Shown: positions 42,250 through 51,908, counted from the stretch's first letter. The stretch: DNA of 64,000 nt from Sphingopyxis chilensis (GCF_035930445.1 NZ_CP142394.1:1583501-1647500), one strand, 5' to 3'. The notes: generated by a model from the sequence alone, not told the origin. Translations and numbers: made by a program.

Positions 42250-43254
42250 ATGAAACATCTGTTGCTGGCGGCAACCGCAGCCGCGTCGCTCATCCTCCCC
42301 GTCAGCGCTTTGGAGTCGTCGCCGATCCCGTCGCCCGGAGAAATCGCCGAGGCGGCGCCGGTGAGCGACTGGATTGCGATCGCGCCATCCGACCTGTTGG
42401 TGATTGAACTCGTGCCCGATGCGGGGGGCAAGCCGCGACGCATCGTCATCCAGCTGATGCCCGCGCCGTTCAGTCAAGGCTGGATCGGCAATATGCGCAA
42501 ACTCGCCTCCGCGCATTGGTGGGACGGGACGAGCATCAACCGGGTGCAGGACAATTATGTCGTGCAATGGGGCGATGCGACCGAGAAGAAGGCGTTGCCC
42601 CAAGGATTGGCAGCCGTCCCCGAGCCCGAATATCAGGTTCGGGATAATGCCCGGCTTATGTCGATTATCGAGACGATGCACGACAACAAGGTGCGCATCG
42701 AGGAACTGATCAGGCAGCAGCGACGGTCGGCTCCCCCCAAGATCTATGCACCAGATATGCGGGTAAAAGTTGACCCTTATGCGGACTTTCAAGGCTTTGC
42801 GCACGGTTGGCCGATAGCGGGCAGTACGGGATTGTGGCCCATCCATTGTTACGGCGCCGTCGGGGTCGGACGGAATATGTCACCCGATACCGGCAGCGGC
42901 GCCGAACTCTACGCTGTCATCGGCCATGCGCCGCGCCATCTTGATCGCAATATCGCCGTCGTCGGGCGGGTCATCAGCGGGATTGAGCATCTTTCAAGCC
43001 TGCCGCGCGGGACGGAGGCGCTTGGCTTTTATGGAACCGAGGCCGAGCGCACGCCGATCGTCTCGATCCGCATCGCGAGCGAATTGCCGGCCGCAGAGCA
43101 GCCGCGGTTCGAATTTCTGTCGACCGAAAGCGACAGTTTTGCACGCTATGCCGATGCGCGCGCGAACCGGCGCGATCCCTTCTTCATCCAGCCCGCAGGC
43201 GGTGCCGATATCTGCAATATCCCGGTTCCCGTTCGTCCGGTCGCAGCGAAATAG
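42250..43254 (+). CDS. Exported cyclophilin-type peptidyl-prolyl isomerase
   Basis: The 334-residue protein has a signal peptide at about 1-20 and a cyclophilin-like domain: RRIVIQLMPAPFSQGWIGNMRKLA, DGTSINRVQDNYVVQWGD and, after an insertion with a basic segment (about 130-190), GAVGVGRNMSPDTGSGAELYAVIGHAPRHLDRNIAVVGRV. Catalytic Arg is visible in NRVQ; some active-site positions deviate, so isomerase activity is not certain. It would assist folding in the periplasm. The DUF1905 gene follows 2 bp later. Confidence 0.85.
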   Translation: MKHLLLAATAAASLILPVSALESSPIPSPGEIAEAAPVSDWIAIAPSDLLVIELVPDAGGKPRRIVIQLMPAPFSQGWIGNMRKLASAHWWDGTSINRVQDNYVVQWGDATEKKALPQGLAAVPEPEYQVRDNARLMSIIETMHDNKVRIEELIRQQRRSAPPKIYAPDMRVKVDPYADFQGFAHGWPIAGSTGLWPIHCYGAVGVGRNMSPDTGSGAELYAVIGHAPRHLDRNIAVVGRVISGIEHLSSLPRGTEALGFYGTEAERTPIVSIRIASELPAAEQPRFEFLSTESDSFARYADARANRRDPFFIQPAGGADICNIPVPVRPVAAK

Positions 43255-43256
43255 GG

Positions 43257-43574
43257 GTGGTGGAGGACTTCACGGTCACGACGCCGCTCTGGCGCTGGCA
43301 ATCGGCGACGGCGCCTGCCGCCTGGTTCTTTGTGACGATCGCGGGCGACGAAGCCGACAGGATTCGCATGGCGGCAATGACCGGCCAGTGGATGGACGGA
43401 CGAAAGGGATTCGGCTCGGCGCGCGTCGAGGCGAGAATCGGCGGCACCCGGTGGCGGACTTCGGTGTTCCCGCACAAGGAGAGTGGCGGCTGGCTGCTGC
43501 CGGTCAAGGCCGCGGTCCGCAAAGCGGAGGGCCTGGCCGAAGGCGATGAGGTAACCGTGGCGGTCAGTCTTTAG
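43257..43574 (+). CDS. DUF1905 domain-containing protein
   Basis: The 105-residue protein matches DUF1905: PLWRWQSATAPAAWFFVTI, GFGSARVEARIGGTRWRTSVFP and GWLLPVKAAVRKAEGL. These small beta-barrel proteins have no agreed function. The start is GTG at 43257 or at 43260, immediately after the cyclophilin stop, so it is probably in the same transcript. Its 3' end overlaps a convergent small gene by 11 bp. Confidence 0.85.
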   Translation: MVEDFTVTTPLWRWQSATAPAAWFFVTIAGDEADRIRMAAMTGQWMDGRKGFGSARVEARIGGTRWRTSVFPHKESGGWLLPVKAAVRKAEGLAEGDEVTVAVSL

Positions 43575-43695
43575 GCGGCGGCATTTCGGCCTTCGCGTCG
43601 CGGGCTTGCGCCTTGCGCTTGCGCAGATTGGCGCGCAACGCTTCGGCGAGGCGGCGTTCGCGTTCGAGATCAGCGGGGGAGGGCGTCTTGCTCAC
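43564..43695 (-). CDS. Very small basic hypothetical protein
   Basis: A 43-residue highly charged helical peptide (LERERRLAEALRANLRKRKAQ) read from a GTG. Comparable tiny basic proteins are seen in sphingomonads near unrelated genes. Start choice is uncertain: an in-frame ATG at 43725 would add ten residues. No function can be assigned. Confidence 0.45.
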   Translation of the reverse strand: MSKTPSPADLERERRLAEALRANLRKRKAQARDAKAEMPPPKD

Positions 43696-43812
43696 GCCGA
43701 GGCCATGCCCGCGAAATCGCCGCATCGTCAAGCCTCGCATCTTGACAGGCGAGGGGCGCCCCGCCATAGGCCGCGCCTGCCCAGCGAACATGCGTTGGCG
43801 GGCATCCCGGTT

Positions 43813-43887
43813 GCTGCTGTAGCTCAGTGGTAGAGCGCGTCATTGGTAATGACGAGGTCGACAGTTCAATCCTGTCCAGCAGCACCA
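43813..43887 (+). tRNA. tRNA-Thr (anticodon GGT)
   Basis: Complete 75-nt tRNA with encoded CCA. Acceptor GCTGCTG/CAGCAGC, D-arm AGCTCAGTGGTAGAGC, anticodon stem-loop CGTCA-TTGGTAA-TGACG and a T-arm with AGTTCAATCCT. Confidence 0.96.
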
Positions 43888-43916
43888 TTTCCCCTCACTT
43901 CGAGACGATTGGCGTG

Positions 43917-44831
43917 TCAAATCCTGGCGGCCAGCAACCAGTCGTGGAACAGCTTCACCGCCGGCTGGCGCAGAGCGCGCGGGCGGCAGACGAACCAATA
44001 GCTGTACGGGCTGTCGACGTCGAAGTCGAACAGGCGGACTAGCCGCGGGTCGTGCGCATCGTCGAAATGATGGCCGTGCATGAAGGCGACACCGATCCCC
44101 TGAGCCGCCGCCTCCAGCATCAGCGGGCCCGAATCGAAATAGTCGATCCCGGCCGGCTCCAGATAGGGCATGCCGATCGCCTTCTTCCATTCGGAGAAGG
44201 TTTCGGGCATTTCGCGGTGAAGCAATACCGTCATCCGCTGCATCTGCTCGGGCACCGTAATCGCGCGGTTGCCGTCGGTCAGCGTCCGCGACGCAATCGG
44301 GAAGACCTTGTCCTGATCGAGGCGCGCGGCATAGAGCATCGGATCGATCGAGCGGGCGAGGGCGATCGCCGCGTCAATACCTTCGCCAAGGCGCGCTTCG
44401 CCATGCGACATCGTGTCGATATCGATATGCAGTTCGGGATGTTGTCGCCGCAGGTCGGGCAGACGCGGGAACAGCCGCTGCTGCGCGAACAGCGGCAGCA
44501 CGTTGAGATGGAGGCGGAGCGACGCGTCGGGGCTGCCCGCCTGGCCGATCACCGCGCGAAGTTCATCGAGAATCGGCGATAAGTGCTCGTGCAAAGCGCG
44601 CCCGGTCTCGGTCAGGCTGAGCCCGTGGTGGTGCCTGTTGAACAGCGGACGCCCCACCGCATGTTCGAGCGTCTGGATCCGCCGCGACAGGGCGGGCATC
44701 GACAGGCCGAGTTCGAGCGCGGCCGCCTTGACCGTGCCATGGCGCGCGACCTCAAGAAAGGCTTCCATGCTGCTGAGAGGGGGGAGGCGTGGCATAACGG
44801 TTGGCGATGATGACATGGGCGTGGCGGACAT
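43917..44831 (-). CDS. LysR-family transcriptional regulator
   Basis: The 304-residue protein has the LysR winged HTH (about 15-75: SSMEAFLEVARHGTVKAAALELGLSMPALSRRIQTLE) and the periplasmic-binding-like effector domain (about 100-300). The HTH opening and the QIGQAGSP/GcvA-like spacing resemble the GcvA subgroup. Start codons at 44831, 44816 and 44795 are all possible. It diverges from the CDC48-like gene with 105 bp between them and is a natural candidate for its regulator, though nothing in sequence proves this. Confidence 0.9.
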   Translation of the reverse strand: MSATPMSSSPTVMPRLPPLSSMEAFLEVARHGTVKAAALELGLSMPALSRRIQTLEHAVGRPLFNRHHHGLSLTETGRALHEHLSPILDELRAVIGQAGSPDASLRLHLNVLPLFAQQRLFPRLPDLRRQHPELHIDIDTMSHGEARLGEGIDAAIALARSIDPMLYAARLDQDKVFPIASRTLTDGNRAITVPEQMQRMTVLLHREMPETFSEWKKAIGMPYLEPAGIDYFDSGPLMLEAAAQGIGVAFMHGHHFDDAHDPRLVRLFDFDVDSPYSYWFVCRPRALRQPAVKLFHDWLLAARI

Positions 44832-44936
44832 GCCAGAATTTTGTGCAGTGCGTCATAGATTTGACGGGGATGCGGGGTCGCAAATCGGGAACGACAACCT
44901 ATGTTTCGCATTCTGACCTTTTGAGGGAGACGCGCA

Positions 44937-47258
44937 TTGGCCGAAGCGGCGGTGAAAGAAAAACAGGTGAAACTGCAGGTGGCGAATTCGCGTGCCGAGG
45001 AAAGCGGCGGCGGCATCGCCCGAATCCCGCGCTCTGCCATGGCCGAACTCGGCGTGACCGAAGGCGATATCATCGAGATCAACGGCAAGCGGCAGACGGC
45101 CTCGCGCGTCGTCGCGCCCTATGCCGAGGATGAGGGGCTCGAGGTTATCCGGCTCGACGGCCTGCAGCGCGCCAATGCCGGGGCAGGGGCGGGCGACATG
45201 GTGGTTCTGAGCCGCGCCGAGACGCGCCCCGCGACCCGCGTGGTATTCGCACCCGCGCAAGAAAATCTGCGGCTTCAAGGCTCGGCCAACGCGCTGAAAC
45301 GCAGCTTCTTCGGCCGCCCGGTCGTCGCGGGCGATACGGTCGCGACCGCGGGTCAGCAGCGACTGCCGTCGGGCGACATGCCGCCGCAGCTTCGCCAGAT
45401 GCTCAACGCGCCGGCCTATGCGCTGGCCGAGGTGCGGCTGCTCGTCGTGTCGGCGAGCCCCAAGGGCGTTGTCTTCATCGACGAGAATACCGAAATCGAG
45501 CTGCTCCCCGAATATCAGGAGCCGCAGGACGCGCGCCGCACCGACGTCACCTATGATGATCTCGGGGGCCTTGGGGAGACGATCGACCAGCTGCGCGAGA
45601 TGGTCGAACTGCCGCTGCGCTATCCCGAACTGTTCCGCCGCCTTGGCGTCGATCCGCCGCGTGGGGTGCTGCTGCACGGGCCGCCGGGAACCGGCAAGAC
45701 GCGGCTCGCGCGCGCGGTCGCCAACGAGAGCGAGGCACAATTCTTCCTGATCAACGGGCCGGAAATCATGGGGTCCGCCTATGGCGAATCCGAAAAGCGG
45801 CTGCGCGACATCTTCGAGCAGGCGGCGAAATCCGCGCCGTCGATCCTGTTCATCGACGAGATCGATTCGATCGCGCCGAAGCGCGGACAGGTGCAGGGCG
45901 AGGCGGAAAAGCGGCTAGTGGCGCAGCTTCTGACGCTGATGGACGGGCTTGAACCGCGAACGAACCTGGTCGTGATCGCCGCGACCAACCGCCCCGATGC
46001 AATTGACGAGGCGCTGCGCCGTCCCGGCCGCTTCGACCGCGAAATCGTGATCGGCGTCCCCGACGAGAAGGGGCGCCGCGAGATATTGGGCATTCACACG
46101 CGCGGTATGCCGCTTGGCGAAAATGTCGATCTCGACGAACTGTCGCGCACGACCTTCGGTTTCGTCGGGGCCGATATGGCGGCGCTGACCCGCGAAGCGG
46201 CGATCGAAGCGGTTCGGCGGATCATGCCCAAGCTTAATCTTGAGGAAGGGACGATTCCGCCCGAGGTGCTCGAGGAATTGCGCGTCACGCGCGAGGATTT
46301 CAACAATGCGCTGAAGCGCGTCCAGCCCTCGGCGATGCGCGAAGTGATGGTGCAGGCTCCCAAGACGCGCTGGAGCGACATCGGCGGGCTCGACGCTGCG
46401 CGCGACAAGCTGATCGAAGGGATCGAACTGCCGCTGAAAAACCCCGCTGCGTTCCGGCGCCTTGGAATTCGTCCGGCCAAAGGCTTTCTGCTCTATGGTC
46501 CGCCCGGAACCGGCAAGACGTTGCTCGCGAAGGCGGCCGCGCGCGAGTCCGACGCCAATTTCATCTCGATAAAATCCTCGGACCTCTTGTCGAAATGGTA
46601 TGGCGAGAGCGAGCAGCAGATTGCGCGCCTTTTCCAACGCGCCCGCGCTGTCGCGCCCACGATCATCTTCATCGACGAACTCGACAGCCTGGTGCCCGCG
46701 CGCGGCAGCGGAACGTCAGGCGAACCGCAGGTGACCGAGCGCGTCGTCAACACGATCCTGGCCGAAATGGACGGGATCGAGGAGATGCAGTCGGTCGTCG
46801 TCATCGGCGCGACCAACCGTCCGAACCTGATCGATCCGGCTTTGTTGCGTCCGGGACGGCTCGACGAGCTGATCTATGTGTCGGTCCCCGACAGGGAAGG
46901 GCGCCGCCGCATCCTCGAAATCCAGACGGGCAAGATGCCGCTGGCGAAGGATGTCGATCTGGCAGCGCTCGCCGAACGGTCGGATCGCTTTACCGGTGCC
47001 GACCTCGAAGACCTGACGCGCCGCGCCGGGCTGGCGGCGCTCAAGCGCTCGCTCGACAGCGACACGGTGACGATGGAGGATTTCGAGGCCGCGCTGAAGG
47101 ACACCCGCGCTTCGGTGACCGAGGCGATGGAGAAGGATTATGAAAAGATCCAAGGCGAGATCAAGCAGGCCGCGATGAGCGTCGATCCGATCGGCTTCTT
47201 CGCGCCCGGCATGCTGAAGCCCGTTCGCGAGCGCAAACATGACGATGTAAAGGACTAG
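44937..47258 (+). CDS. CDC48/VAT-type double AAA+ ATPase
   Basis: The 773-residue protein has the archaeal-VAT/eukaryotic-Cdc48 architecture: an N-terminal double-psi barrel with a four-stranded domain (about 10-190), D1 with Walker A GPPGTGKT ending near K254-T255 and Walker B ILFIDEIDS, and D2 with a second GPPGTGKT (K527) and IIFIDELDS. Both arginine-finger regions (RPGRFDR, RPGRLDE) are present. It should unfold or extract protein substrates as a hexamer. The start is TTG with GAGGGAG 7 bases upstream. The C-terminus ends HDDVKD and lacks a proteasome-docking HbYX motif. Confidence 0.94.
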   Translation: MAEAAVKEKQVKLQVANSRAEESGGGIARIPRSAMAELGVTEGDIIEINGKRQTASRVVAPYAEDEGLEVIRLDGLQRANAGAGAGDMVVLSRAETRPATRVVFAPAQENLRLQGSANALKRSFFGRPVVAGDTVATAGQQRLPSGDMPPQLRQMLNAPAYALAEVRLLVVSASPKGVVFIDENTEIELLPEYQEPQDARRTDVTYDDLGGLGETIDQLREMVELPLRYPELFRRLGVDPPRGVLLHGPPGTGKTRLARAVANESEAQFFLINGPEIMGSAYGESEKRLRDIFEQAAKSAPSILFIDEIDSIAPKRGQVQGEAEKRLVAQLLTLMDGLEPRTNLVVIAATNRPDAIDEALRRPGRFDREIVIGVPDEKGRREILGIHTRGMPLGENVDLDELSRTTFGFVGADMAALTREAAIEAVRRIMPKLNLEEGTIPPEVLEELRVTREDFNNALKRVQPSAMREVMVQAPKTRWSDIGGLDAARDKLIEGIELPLKNPAAFRRLGIRPAKGFLLYGPPGTGKTLLAKAAARESDANFISIKSSDLLSKWYGESEQQIARLFQRARAVAPTIIFIDELDSLVPARGSGTSGEPQVTERVVNTILAEMDGIEEMQSVVVIGATNRPNLIDPALLRPGRLDELIYVSVPDREGRRRILEIQTGKMPLAKDVDLAALAERSDRFTGADLEDLTRRAGLAALKRSLDSDTVTMEDFEAALKDTRASVTEAMEKDYEKIQGEIKQAAMSVDPIGFFAPGMLKPVRERKHDDVKD

Positions 47259-48553
47259 GAGGTTGGCTGGTCCTGACGGAGCGCTTTCCAGCCCCACAGG
47301 ACCAGCCATCCGCAAAAACCTGCCATCAGGCCGTAAGCGACCATCGGGTGCCAGTTGTAGAGCAGCACGCCGATCGCTGGCGAGACGATGTAGGCAGATC
47401 CGTTTATCGACGCGGTCATGCCCGCGACGCTTCCCTGATCGCGACGCGGCACAGATAGCGAAGCGCCCGCGGTAAATCCGGGACGAAACAGGCCAAAGCC
47501 GAGCGATCCGAGTGCGAAGCCGATCACGATCCCGTGCAAATCCTCGGCAAGGCCCGTCATCAATATGCCGCATATGGCGAGCGCTGAGCCCCACAATACC
47601 GTCGGACGCGGGGTCAGCTTGAACAGCGGGATCAACCCCCATTGCGCGAGCAAGGTAGCGAAGGCGCCAGCCATCAGGACCGTTCCGGTCAGCCTGGCGG
47701 CGGTATCGGGTTCTGCGCGCAGGTGCAGGCGGTCGAGAATGAGGAATCCGATGACGCCGAGCATCATCGCCTGGGCCTGTCCCCCCAGAAAGCCCGCGAC
47801 CAACCAGGGGCGCACGCGTGAATCGCGCCACCCAAGTCGCTCTTGGGGCGGTGCGTCGGGCTCGTTCTCCTCCTCGCCAGTGGGTTCCGAAGGCCCCGCC
47901 GACAAGGGGTAGGGCGCGATCGCACCGCGCGCCGCGAAGCGCGGCGTGTCATTCGGCAAGCGCCAGCGCAGCATGAGCAGAACGAGCAGGCCAATGAGCG
48001 CGAAAACGAGCATCGGTCCGGCCAAGCCGACGACGGGGAGAATGAAATAAGGCGCGATCGCCGGCCCGATCACGGTGCCGAGTCCGAAGGACGACGAGAC
48101 GAGCGAGAGTGCCTGGGTTCGCTCGTCGGGGTCGGTACGCGAGGCGACATAAGCTTGCACGGCGGGCGGGGCGGCGGAGCCCAGTCCACCATATAGGCTG
48201 CGGAATAGAGCAAAGACGATGAAGGTGACCCCGGCGCCGATCAGGCCCTTGAGCCCTGCCCAAAGGACAAGGCCGCAGAGCGCCATCGAGGAAAGGAAGC
48301 CGACCACCCCAAGCGCCATCAACGCCTTGCGTCCGCGCTTGTCCGATTGGCGCGCCCAATGCGGCGCTGTGAGCACCCACAGCAGCGCCGACCAGCTGAA
48401 GGCGAGGCTGACCCAGACGTCGGGGATATGGAGCGTGGTCCCGATCGCCGGCAGGATCGACTGCATCGCGGTGTTGCCTGCCGCGGCGACGAGCATCACC
48501 GCGAACAGCACCGCCATGCGATCCGGAGGGATGGAACGCGATTTTGTCGCCAT
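47255..48553 (-). CDS. Major facilitator superfamily transporter
   Basis: The 432-residue protein has twelve predicted membrane helices in two six-helix halves with a charged central loop (about 205-240, EEENEPDAPPQERLG). The MFS motif A analogue APHWARQSDKRGRKALM sits between helices 2 and 3. The second half contains FGLFRPGFTAGASLSV, as in TetA/DHA-type drug exporters. Substrate unknown. The tail converges with and overlaps the CDC48-like gene by 4 bp. GGGGGCGGAC precedes the ATG. Confidence 0.87.
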   Translation of the reverse strand: MATKSRSIPPDRMAVLFAVMLVAAAGNTAMQSILPAIGTTLHIPDVWVSLAFSWSALLWVLTAPHWARQSDKRGRKALMALGVVGFLSSMALCGLVLWAGLKGLIGAGVTFIVFALFRSLYGGLGSAAPPAVQAYVASRTDPDERTQALSLVSSSFGLGTVIGPAIAPYFILPVVGLAGPMLVFALIGLLVLLMLRWRLPNDTPRFAARGAIAPYPLSAGPSEPTGEEENEPDAPPQERLGWRDSRVRPWLVAGFLGGQAQAMMLGVIGFLILDRLHLRAEPDTAARLTGTVLMAGAFATLLAQWGLIPLFKLTPRPTVLWGSALAICGILMTGLAEDLHGIVIGFALGSLGFGLFRPGFTAGASLSVPRRDQGSVAGMTASINGSAYIVSPAIGVLLYNWHPMVAYGLMAGFCGWLVLWGWKALRQDQPTS

Positions 48554-48699
48554 GTCCGCCCCCTTCGTTTGCAGTCGGTAACGCCGCCTTTCCCTACACG
48601 CGCGCGCCTGTCTGTCCAGAGTCAAGACAGACTCTTTCCTTGCGCGACCGTCACGATTTTGCCACGCATTTGATCAACCGCAACAACCCGAAAGCCATC

Positions 48700-49338
48700 A
48701 TGACCAATCCGCGGGCGCAGGCCCAACAAACGAAAGCCCCGCTGGCCCGCCGGCTGCGCGTGGGCCTCAAGCGCTTTTTCGGGCCGTGGGGCATGTTCGT
48801 GCGCGGCTTCATCAAGCATCCGGTCATGGTGGGATCGATCGTGCCGTCGTCGCCGACGCTGATCCGCCATATGCTGAAGCCGGTGGACTGGAAGAACACG
48901 AAACTCTTCGTCGAATACGGCCCGGGCGTCGGCACCTTCTGCCGCCCCGTCCTTGAACGGATGGCGGGCGACGCGACGCTGATCGCGATCGACACCAACG
49001 AGGATTTCATCGACTATCTGAGCAAGGATATTCGCGATAGCCGCTTTATCGCGGTTCATGGCTCGGCCGCCGATGTCGAGGCGATCATTCGCGCGCACGG
49101 GTTCGAGCAGGCCGATTACGTCCTCTCGGGCCTGCCATTCTCGACGTTGCCGGAGGGCGTCGGTCCGGCGATCGCCGCCGCGACACATCGCGTGCTTCGC
49201 CCCGGCGGCGCCTTTCTGGTTTATCAGTTCCGCGCGCGCGCGCGCGACTTCCTCGCGGCGCATTTCCAACGCATCGACAACGCGTTCGAATGGGTGAATG
49301 TCCCGCCCTGCTTCCTCTTTTGGGGCTGGAAGGATTAA
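48700..49338 (+). CDS. SAM-dependent methyltransferase, phospholipid N-methyltransferase (PmtA)-like
   Basis: The 212-residue protein has a class I Rossmann methyltransferase fold with FVEYGPGVGTF as SAM motif I, LIAIDTNEDFIDYL as motif II and DYVLSGLPFSTLP as motif IV. The amphipathic N-terminal region (FFGPWGMFVRGFIKHP) and SIVPSSPTLIRHM resemble PmtA-type enzymes that methylate phosphatidylethanolamine. Whether the lipid or another molecule is the acceptor is not decided by sequence. It converges with a phospholipase-D family gene, another lipid-type enzyme. Confidence 0.78.
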   Translation: MTNPRAQAQQTKAPLARRLRVGLKRFFGPWGMFVRGFIKHPVMVGSIVPSSPTLIRHMLKPVDWKNTKLFVEYGPGVGTFCRPVLERMAGDATLIAIDTNEDFIDYLSKDIRDSRFIAVHGSAADVEAIIRAHGFEQADYVLSGLPFSTLPEGVGPAIAAATHRVLRPGGAFLVYQFRARARDFLAAHFQRIDNAFEWVNVPPCFLFWGWKD

Positions 49339-50525
49339 ACGTCCGGGTCGGGGTCGCCGAGCCCGAAATTGAGTTTCCGCGACACCGTATAGTCGACAAC
49401 GCCGACCACGAACCATGCGAGCGTCCAGCGCAGCCGGGTCAACCAGCTGGCGCGTGCCTTGTGCGATTGCGGCGTGATAATCTCGCAATCGGGCCGCAGC
49501 GCGGCGAGGAAATTGCGCATCTTTCCGGCGAAACCCGCGTCGGCGATCCGCACCATCACCTCGACGTTCACGAACAGGCTTCGAACGTCGAAATTCGCCG
49601 ATCCGATATAGACGACATCGTCAATGACGATCAGTTTCATGTGCAGCCGGCACGGCCGATATTCCCAGACGTCGGCGGTCTTTCGCAGCAGATAGCCGTA
49701 GAGCAGCCGAGACGCGCCGATCGTCGCCGGATTGTCCGACTTGCCGGCCATTACGAAACGCGCGCGCCCGCGCTGTGCGACGCGGCCAAGTCGGCGCAGC
49801 ATGCCTTGGCCGGGGGAAAAATAGGCCATCGCCATGTCGAGTTGCCGCGCGCCCTCCAGATCGGCGCGTACCGCGCGCGCCCAGGGCGAAAGGCGCTGCG
49901 TTGGCCCTCCTACGAGCCATGAGACGGCCTCTCCATCGGCAGGCCATTCGCGGATCAGCCGCCGCAGAGTCAGCACCTTGCCGTCGTCGTGGACGGTATA
50001 GTCGTGAATCTCGGCAAACCACCGCGCGGCGTTGGCGACAGTCGGACCCTTTACGATCATTCCGATGTCGAACCAGCAGTCGCTGCGGGGCGGGCTCAGA
50101 TAGTCGTCGGCGATGTTAAATCCACCGGTGACCGCGATATAGTCGTCGATCAGGATCAGCTTCTGGTGATTGCGGATCAGATAGGTCGACCGCCAGCGGC
50201 GCGAGAAAAAGGTGACGCTGCCGCCCGCCTCGCGCAGCGGGGCGAACAGGCTGTCGGGCGTATCGCCCGAACCGAAACTGTCGATAACGGCGCGCACGCG
50301 GACGCCGCGCTTCGCCGCCAGCAGCAATGCATCGACTATGCGTTGGCCGGCACCATCGCCCTCGAAAATATACATGATGATATCGACGCTGTGCGCGGCG
50401 CCGTTTATCAGGTCGAGCAGGCGAGCCAACCGGTCGCTGCCGTCGAAGAGCAGTTCGATGCGGTGGCCCGCGACATCCGCCGACAGACTTTGATGCAGGT
50501 CGGCGGGGGGACAGGCGTCACTCAT
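49335..50525 (-). CDS. Phospholipase D / cardiolipin synthase-like protein
   Basis: The 396-residue protein has two HKD motifs, HQKLILID followed by GGFN and HMKLIVID followed by GSANFD, which together form one active site. This architecture is that of bacterial ClsA/ClsB-type cardiolipin synthases and related phosphatidyltransferases. The N-terminal membrane helices of ClsA are absent, so it is closer to the shorter ClsB-type form. A hydrophobic segment near the C-terminus (TLAWFVVGVVDYTV) may anchor it. It overlaps the methyltransferase gene end by 4 bp in convergent orientation. Confidence 0.88.
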   Translation of the reverse strand: MSDACPPADLHQSLSADVAGHRIELLFDGSDRLARLLDLINGAAHSVDIIMYIFEGDGAGQRIVDALLLAAKRGVRVRAVIDSFGSGDTPDSLFAPLREAGGSVTFFSRRWRSTYLIRNHQKLILIDDYIAVTGGFNIADDYLSPPRSDCWFDIGMIVKGPTVANAARWFAEIHDYTVHDDGKVLTLRRLIREWPADGEAVSWLVGGPTQRLSPWARAVRADLEGARQLDMAMAYFSPGQGMLRRLGRVAQRGRARFVMAGKSDNPATIGASRLLYGYLLRKTADVWEYRPCRLHMKLIVIDDVVYIGSANFDVRSLFVNVEVMVRIADAGFAGKMRNFLAALRPDCEIITPQSHKARASWLTRLRWTLAWFVVGVVDYTVSRKLNFGLGDPDPDV

Positions 50526-50717
50526 TGACCGTTCATAGGCGGGCGGCCGCGACGGCCGCAAGTGCGTCGGCGGCGAAGTCGTTTGAAATGGAGAACGGTG
50601 ACGGGATAACCGCTCCAGCCTGTCACGCCATGCCGGTCCGCGGCGGATCCGCCCCATATTTTTTAACTTTTAGCCGTTACCCGGCTTCCATGGGGTTGAA
50701 AACCAAGGGGAAGTTAG

Positions 50718-51356
50718 ATGCGGGCTTGGAAAGCAGGGGCGGCGCTGGCTGCATTGATGGTCGCTGGAACAACACAGGCGCAAACGACATATTATTGGCC
50801 TGCGCCCGAGGCACCTCCGACGGGCGAGGCGAAGCGCTATTATATGCCCATGGGCACTCCGGTGATGCTGCGTACGCGAACCGATCTTTCGACAAAGCAC
50901 AACAAGCCTGGCGATCGGGTTTATCTGGAGGTCACCGAAAATATCTCGTTTCGCGGAAAAACCGTCATCCCGATCGGCGCTCCGGTCGTCGGCGAGGTAG
51001 CGCGGGCGCAGCGCAACGGCCATGTCGGCAAGAAAGGGAAGCTGGAAATCCGGTTGCTCTATGTCGAAACGCCCAACGGTCCCGTTCGGCTGGCAGGTTC
51101 GGCCTATGACGAAGGCAAGAGCGGCACTGCCGCATCGGTCGCCACCATGCTTCTTGTCTCACCGCTCGGCGGATTTTTCATTCACGGCACCAGCGCCGAG
51201 CTCCCGGCCGGAACGCCTGTGAAAGCCGTTCTTGCAGAAAACCACCGGTTCACCTGGTATCCGGAAACCGCTCGGACGCTCGCTGCGCGGCCGGCCCAGC
51301 CCGACGTCTACGGGAACGCGGCGCCGGGCCTCCCAGCGCTGGGATCGCCCGACTAG
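50718..51356 (+). CDS. Exported beta-rich hypothetical protein
   Basis: The 212-residue protein has a signal peptide at about 1-22 (ending TQAQ) and a beta-rich domain with GTPVMLRTRTDLSTKHNKPGD, VIPIGAPVVGEV and LPAGTPVKAVL. This pattern resembles the C-terminal barrel of VirB10/TrbI-like and related proteins but is too short for a channel component. Function unknown. It is followed by rpoZ after a separate promoter. Confidence 0.65.
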   Translation: MRAWKAGAALAALMVAGTTQAQTTYYWPAPEAPPTGEAKRYYMPMGTPVMLRTRTDLSTKHNKPGDRVYLEVTENISFRGKTVIPIGAPVVGEVARAQRNGHVGKKGKLEIRLLYVETPNGPVRLAGSAYDEGKSGTAASVATMLLVSPLGGFFIHGTSAELPAGTPVKAVLAENHRFTWYPETARTLAARPAQPDVYGNAAPGLPALGSPD

Positions 51357-51425
51357 GAGCAATCCGGCAATTGTCCTGACGGCCTCCGGCTGCATCTGCG
51401 GGCGGCTTCGGTGACGGGGTTTGAT

Positions 51426-51454
51426 TGACATCGAAGGGCCGGGCTGCTAGCGCG
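51426..51454 (+). promoter_or_regulatory. Promoter of rpoZ
   Basis: TTGACA (51426-51431), a 17-bp spacer and TAGCGC (51449-51454) give a start about 50 bp before the rpoZ ATG. The -35 is perfect and the -10 weak, as is usual for alphaproteobacterial promoters. Confidence 0.55.
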
Positions 51455-51509
51455 CAGCGCTTGCCGCCATGCCCCATGGGCTGGCCTCTCCGATATCTAA
51501 GGAAACAAT

Positions 51510-51854
51510 ATGGCCCGCGTTACCGTCGAAGATTGCGTCGACAAGATTCCCAACCGCTTCGACCTGGTTCTGCTCTCCGCGCATCGCGCGCGCGAAATCT
51601 CGGGCGGTTCGGAACTGACCATCGATCGCGACCGCGACAAGAACCCCGTCGTCGCGCTGCGCGAGATCGCCGAGCAGACGATTCGCCCCAAGGAGCTACA
51701 GGAAACGCTCGTCGGTTCGATGCAGAAGGTCGTCGTCGACGATGACGATACGCCCGATGAAATCAGCTCGATCAGCCGCTCGGCGGAAGCGCTTCGCTTG
51801 ACCGCCGCAGCGCCGCCGCGCAGCCCTGCCGGTGGCGGCGGCGACTTCGAATAA
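51510..51854 (+). CDS. rpoZ: DNA-directed RNA polymerase subunit omega
   Basis: Omega stabilises the beta' subunit during RNA polymerase assembly. The 114-residue protein starts with the family signature [30 protein letters not shown] and continues with [15 protein letters not shown]. The C-terminal 35 residues form an acidic, then Gly/Pro-rich tail typical of alphaproteobacterial omega. It usually pairs with spoT, which is not in this window. Confidence 0.96.
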   Translation: MARVTVEDCVDKIPNRFDLVLLSAHRAREISGGSELTIDRDRDKNPVVALREIAEQTIRPKELQETLVGSMQKVVVDDDDTPDEISSISRSAEALRLTAAAPPRSPAGGGGDFE

Positions 51855-51908
51855 GAGCGGCCGACAATCGATCACCCAAAAGGGCCGCGGGCAACTGCGG
51901 CCCTTTTC

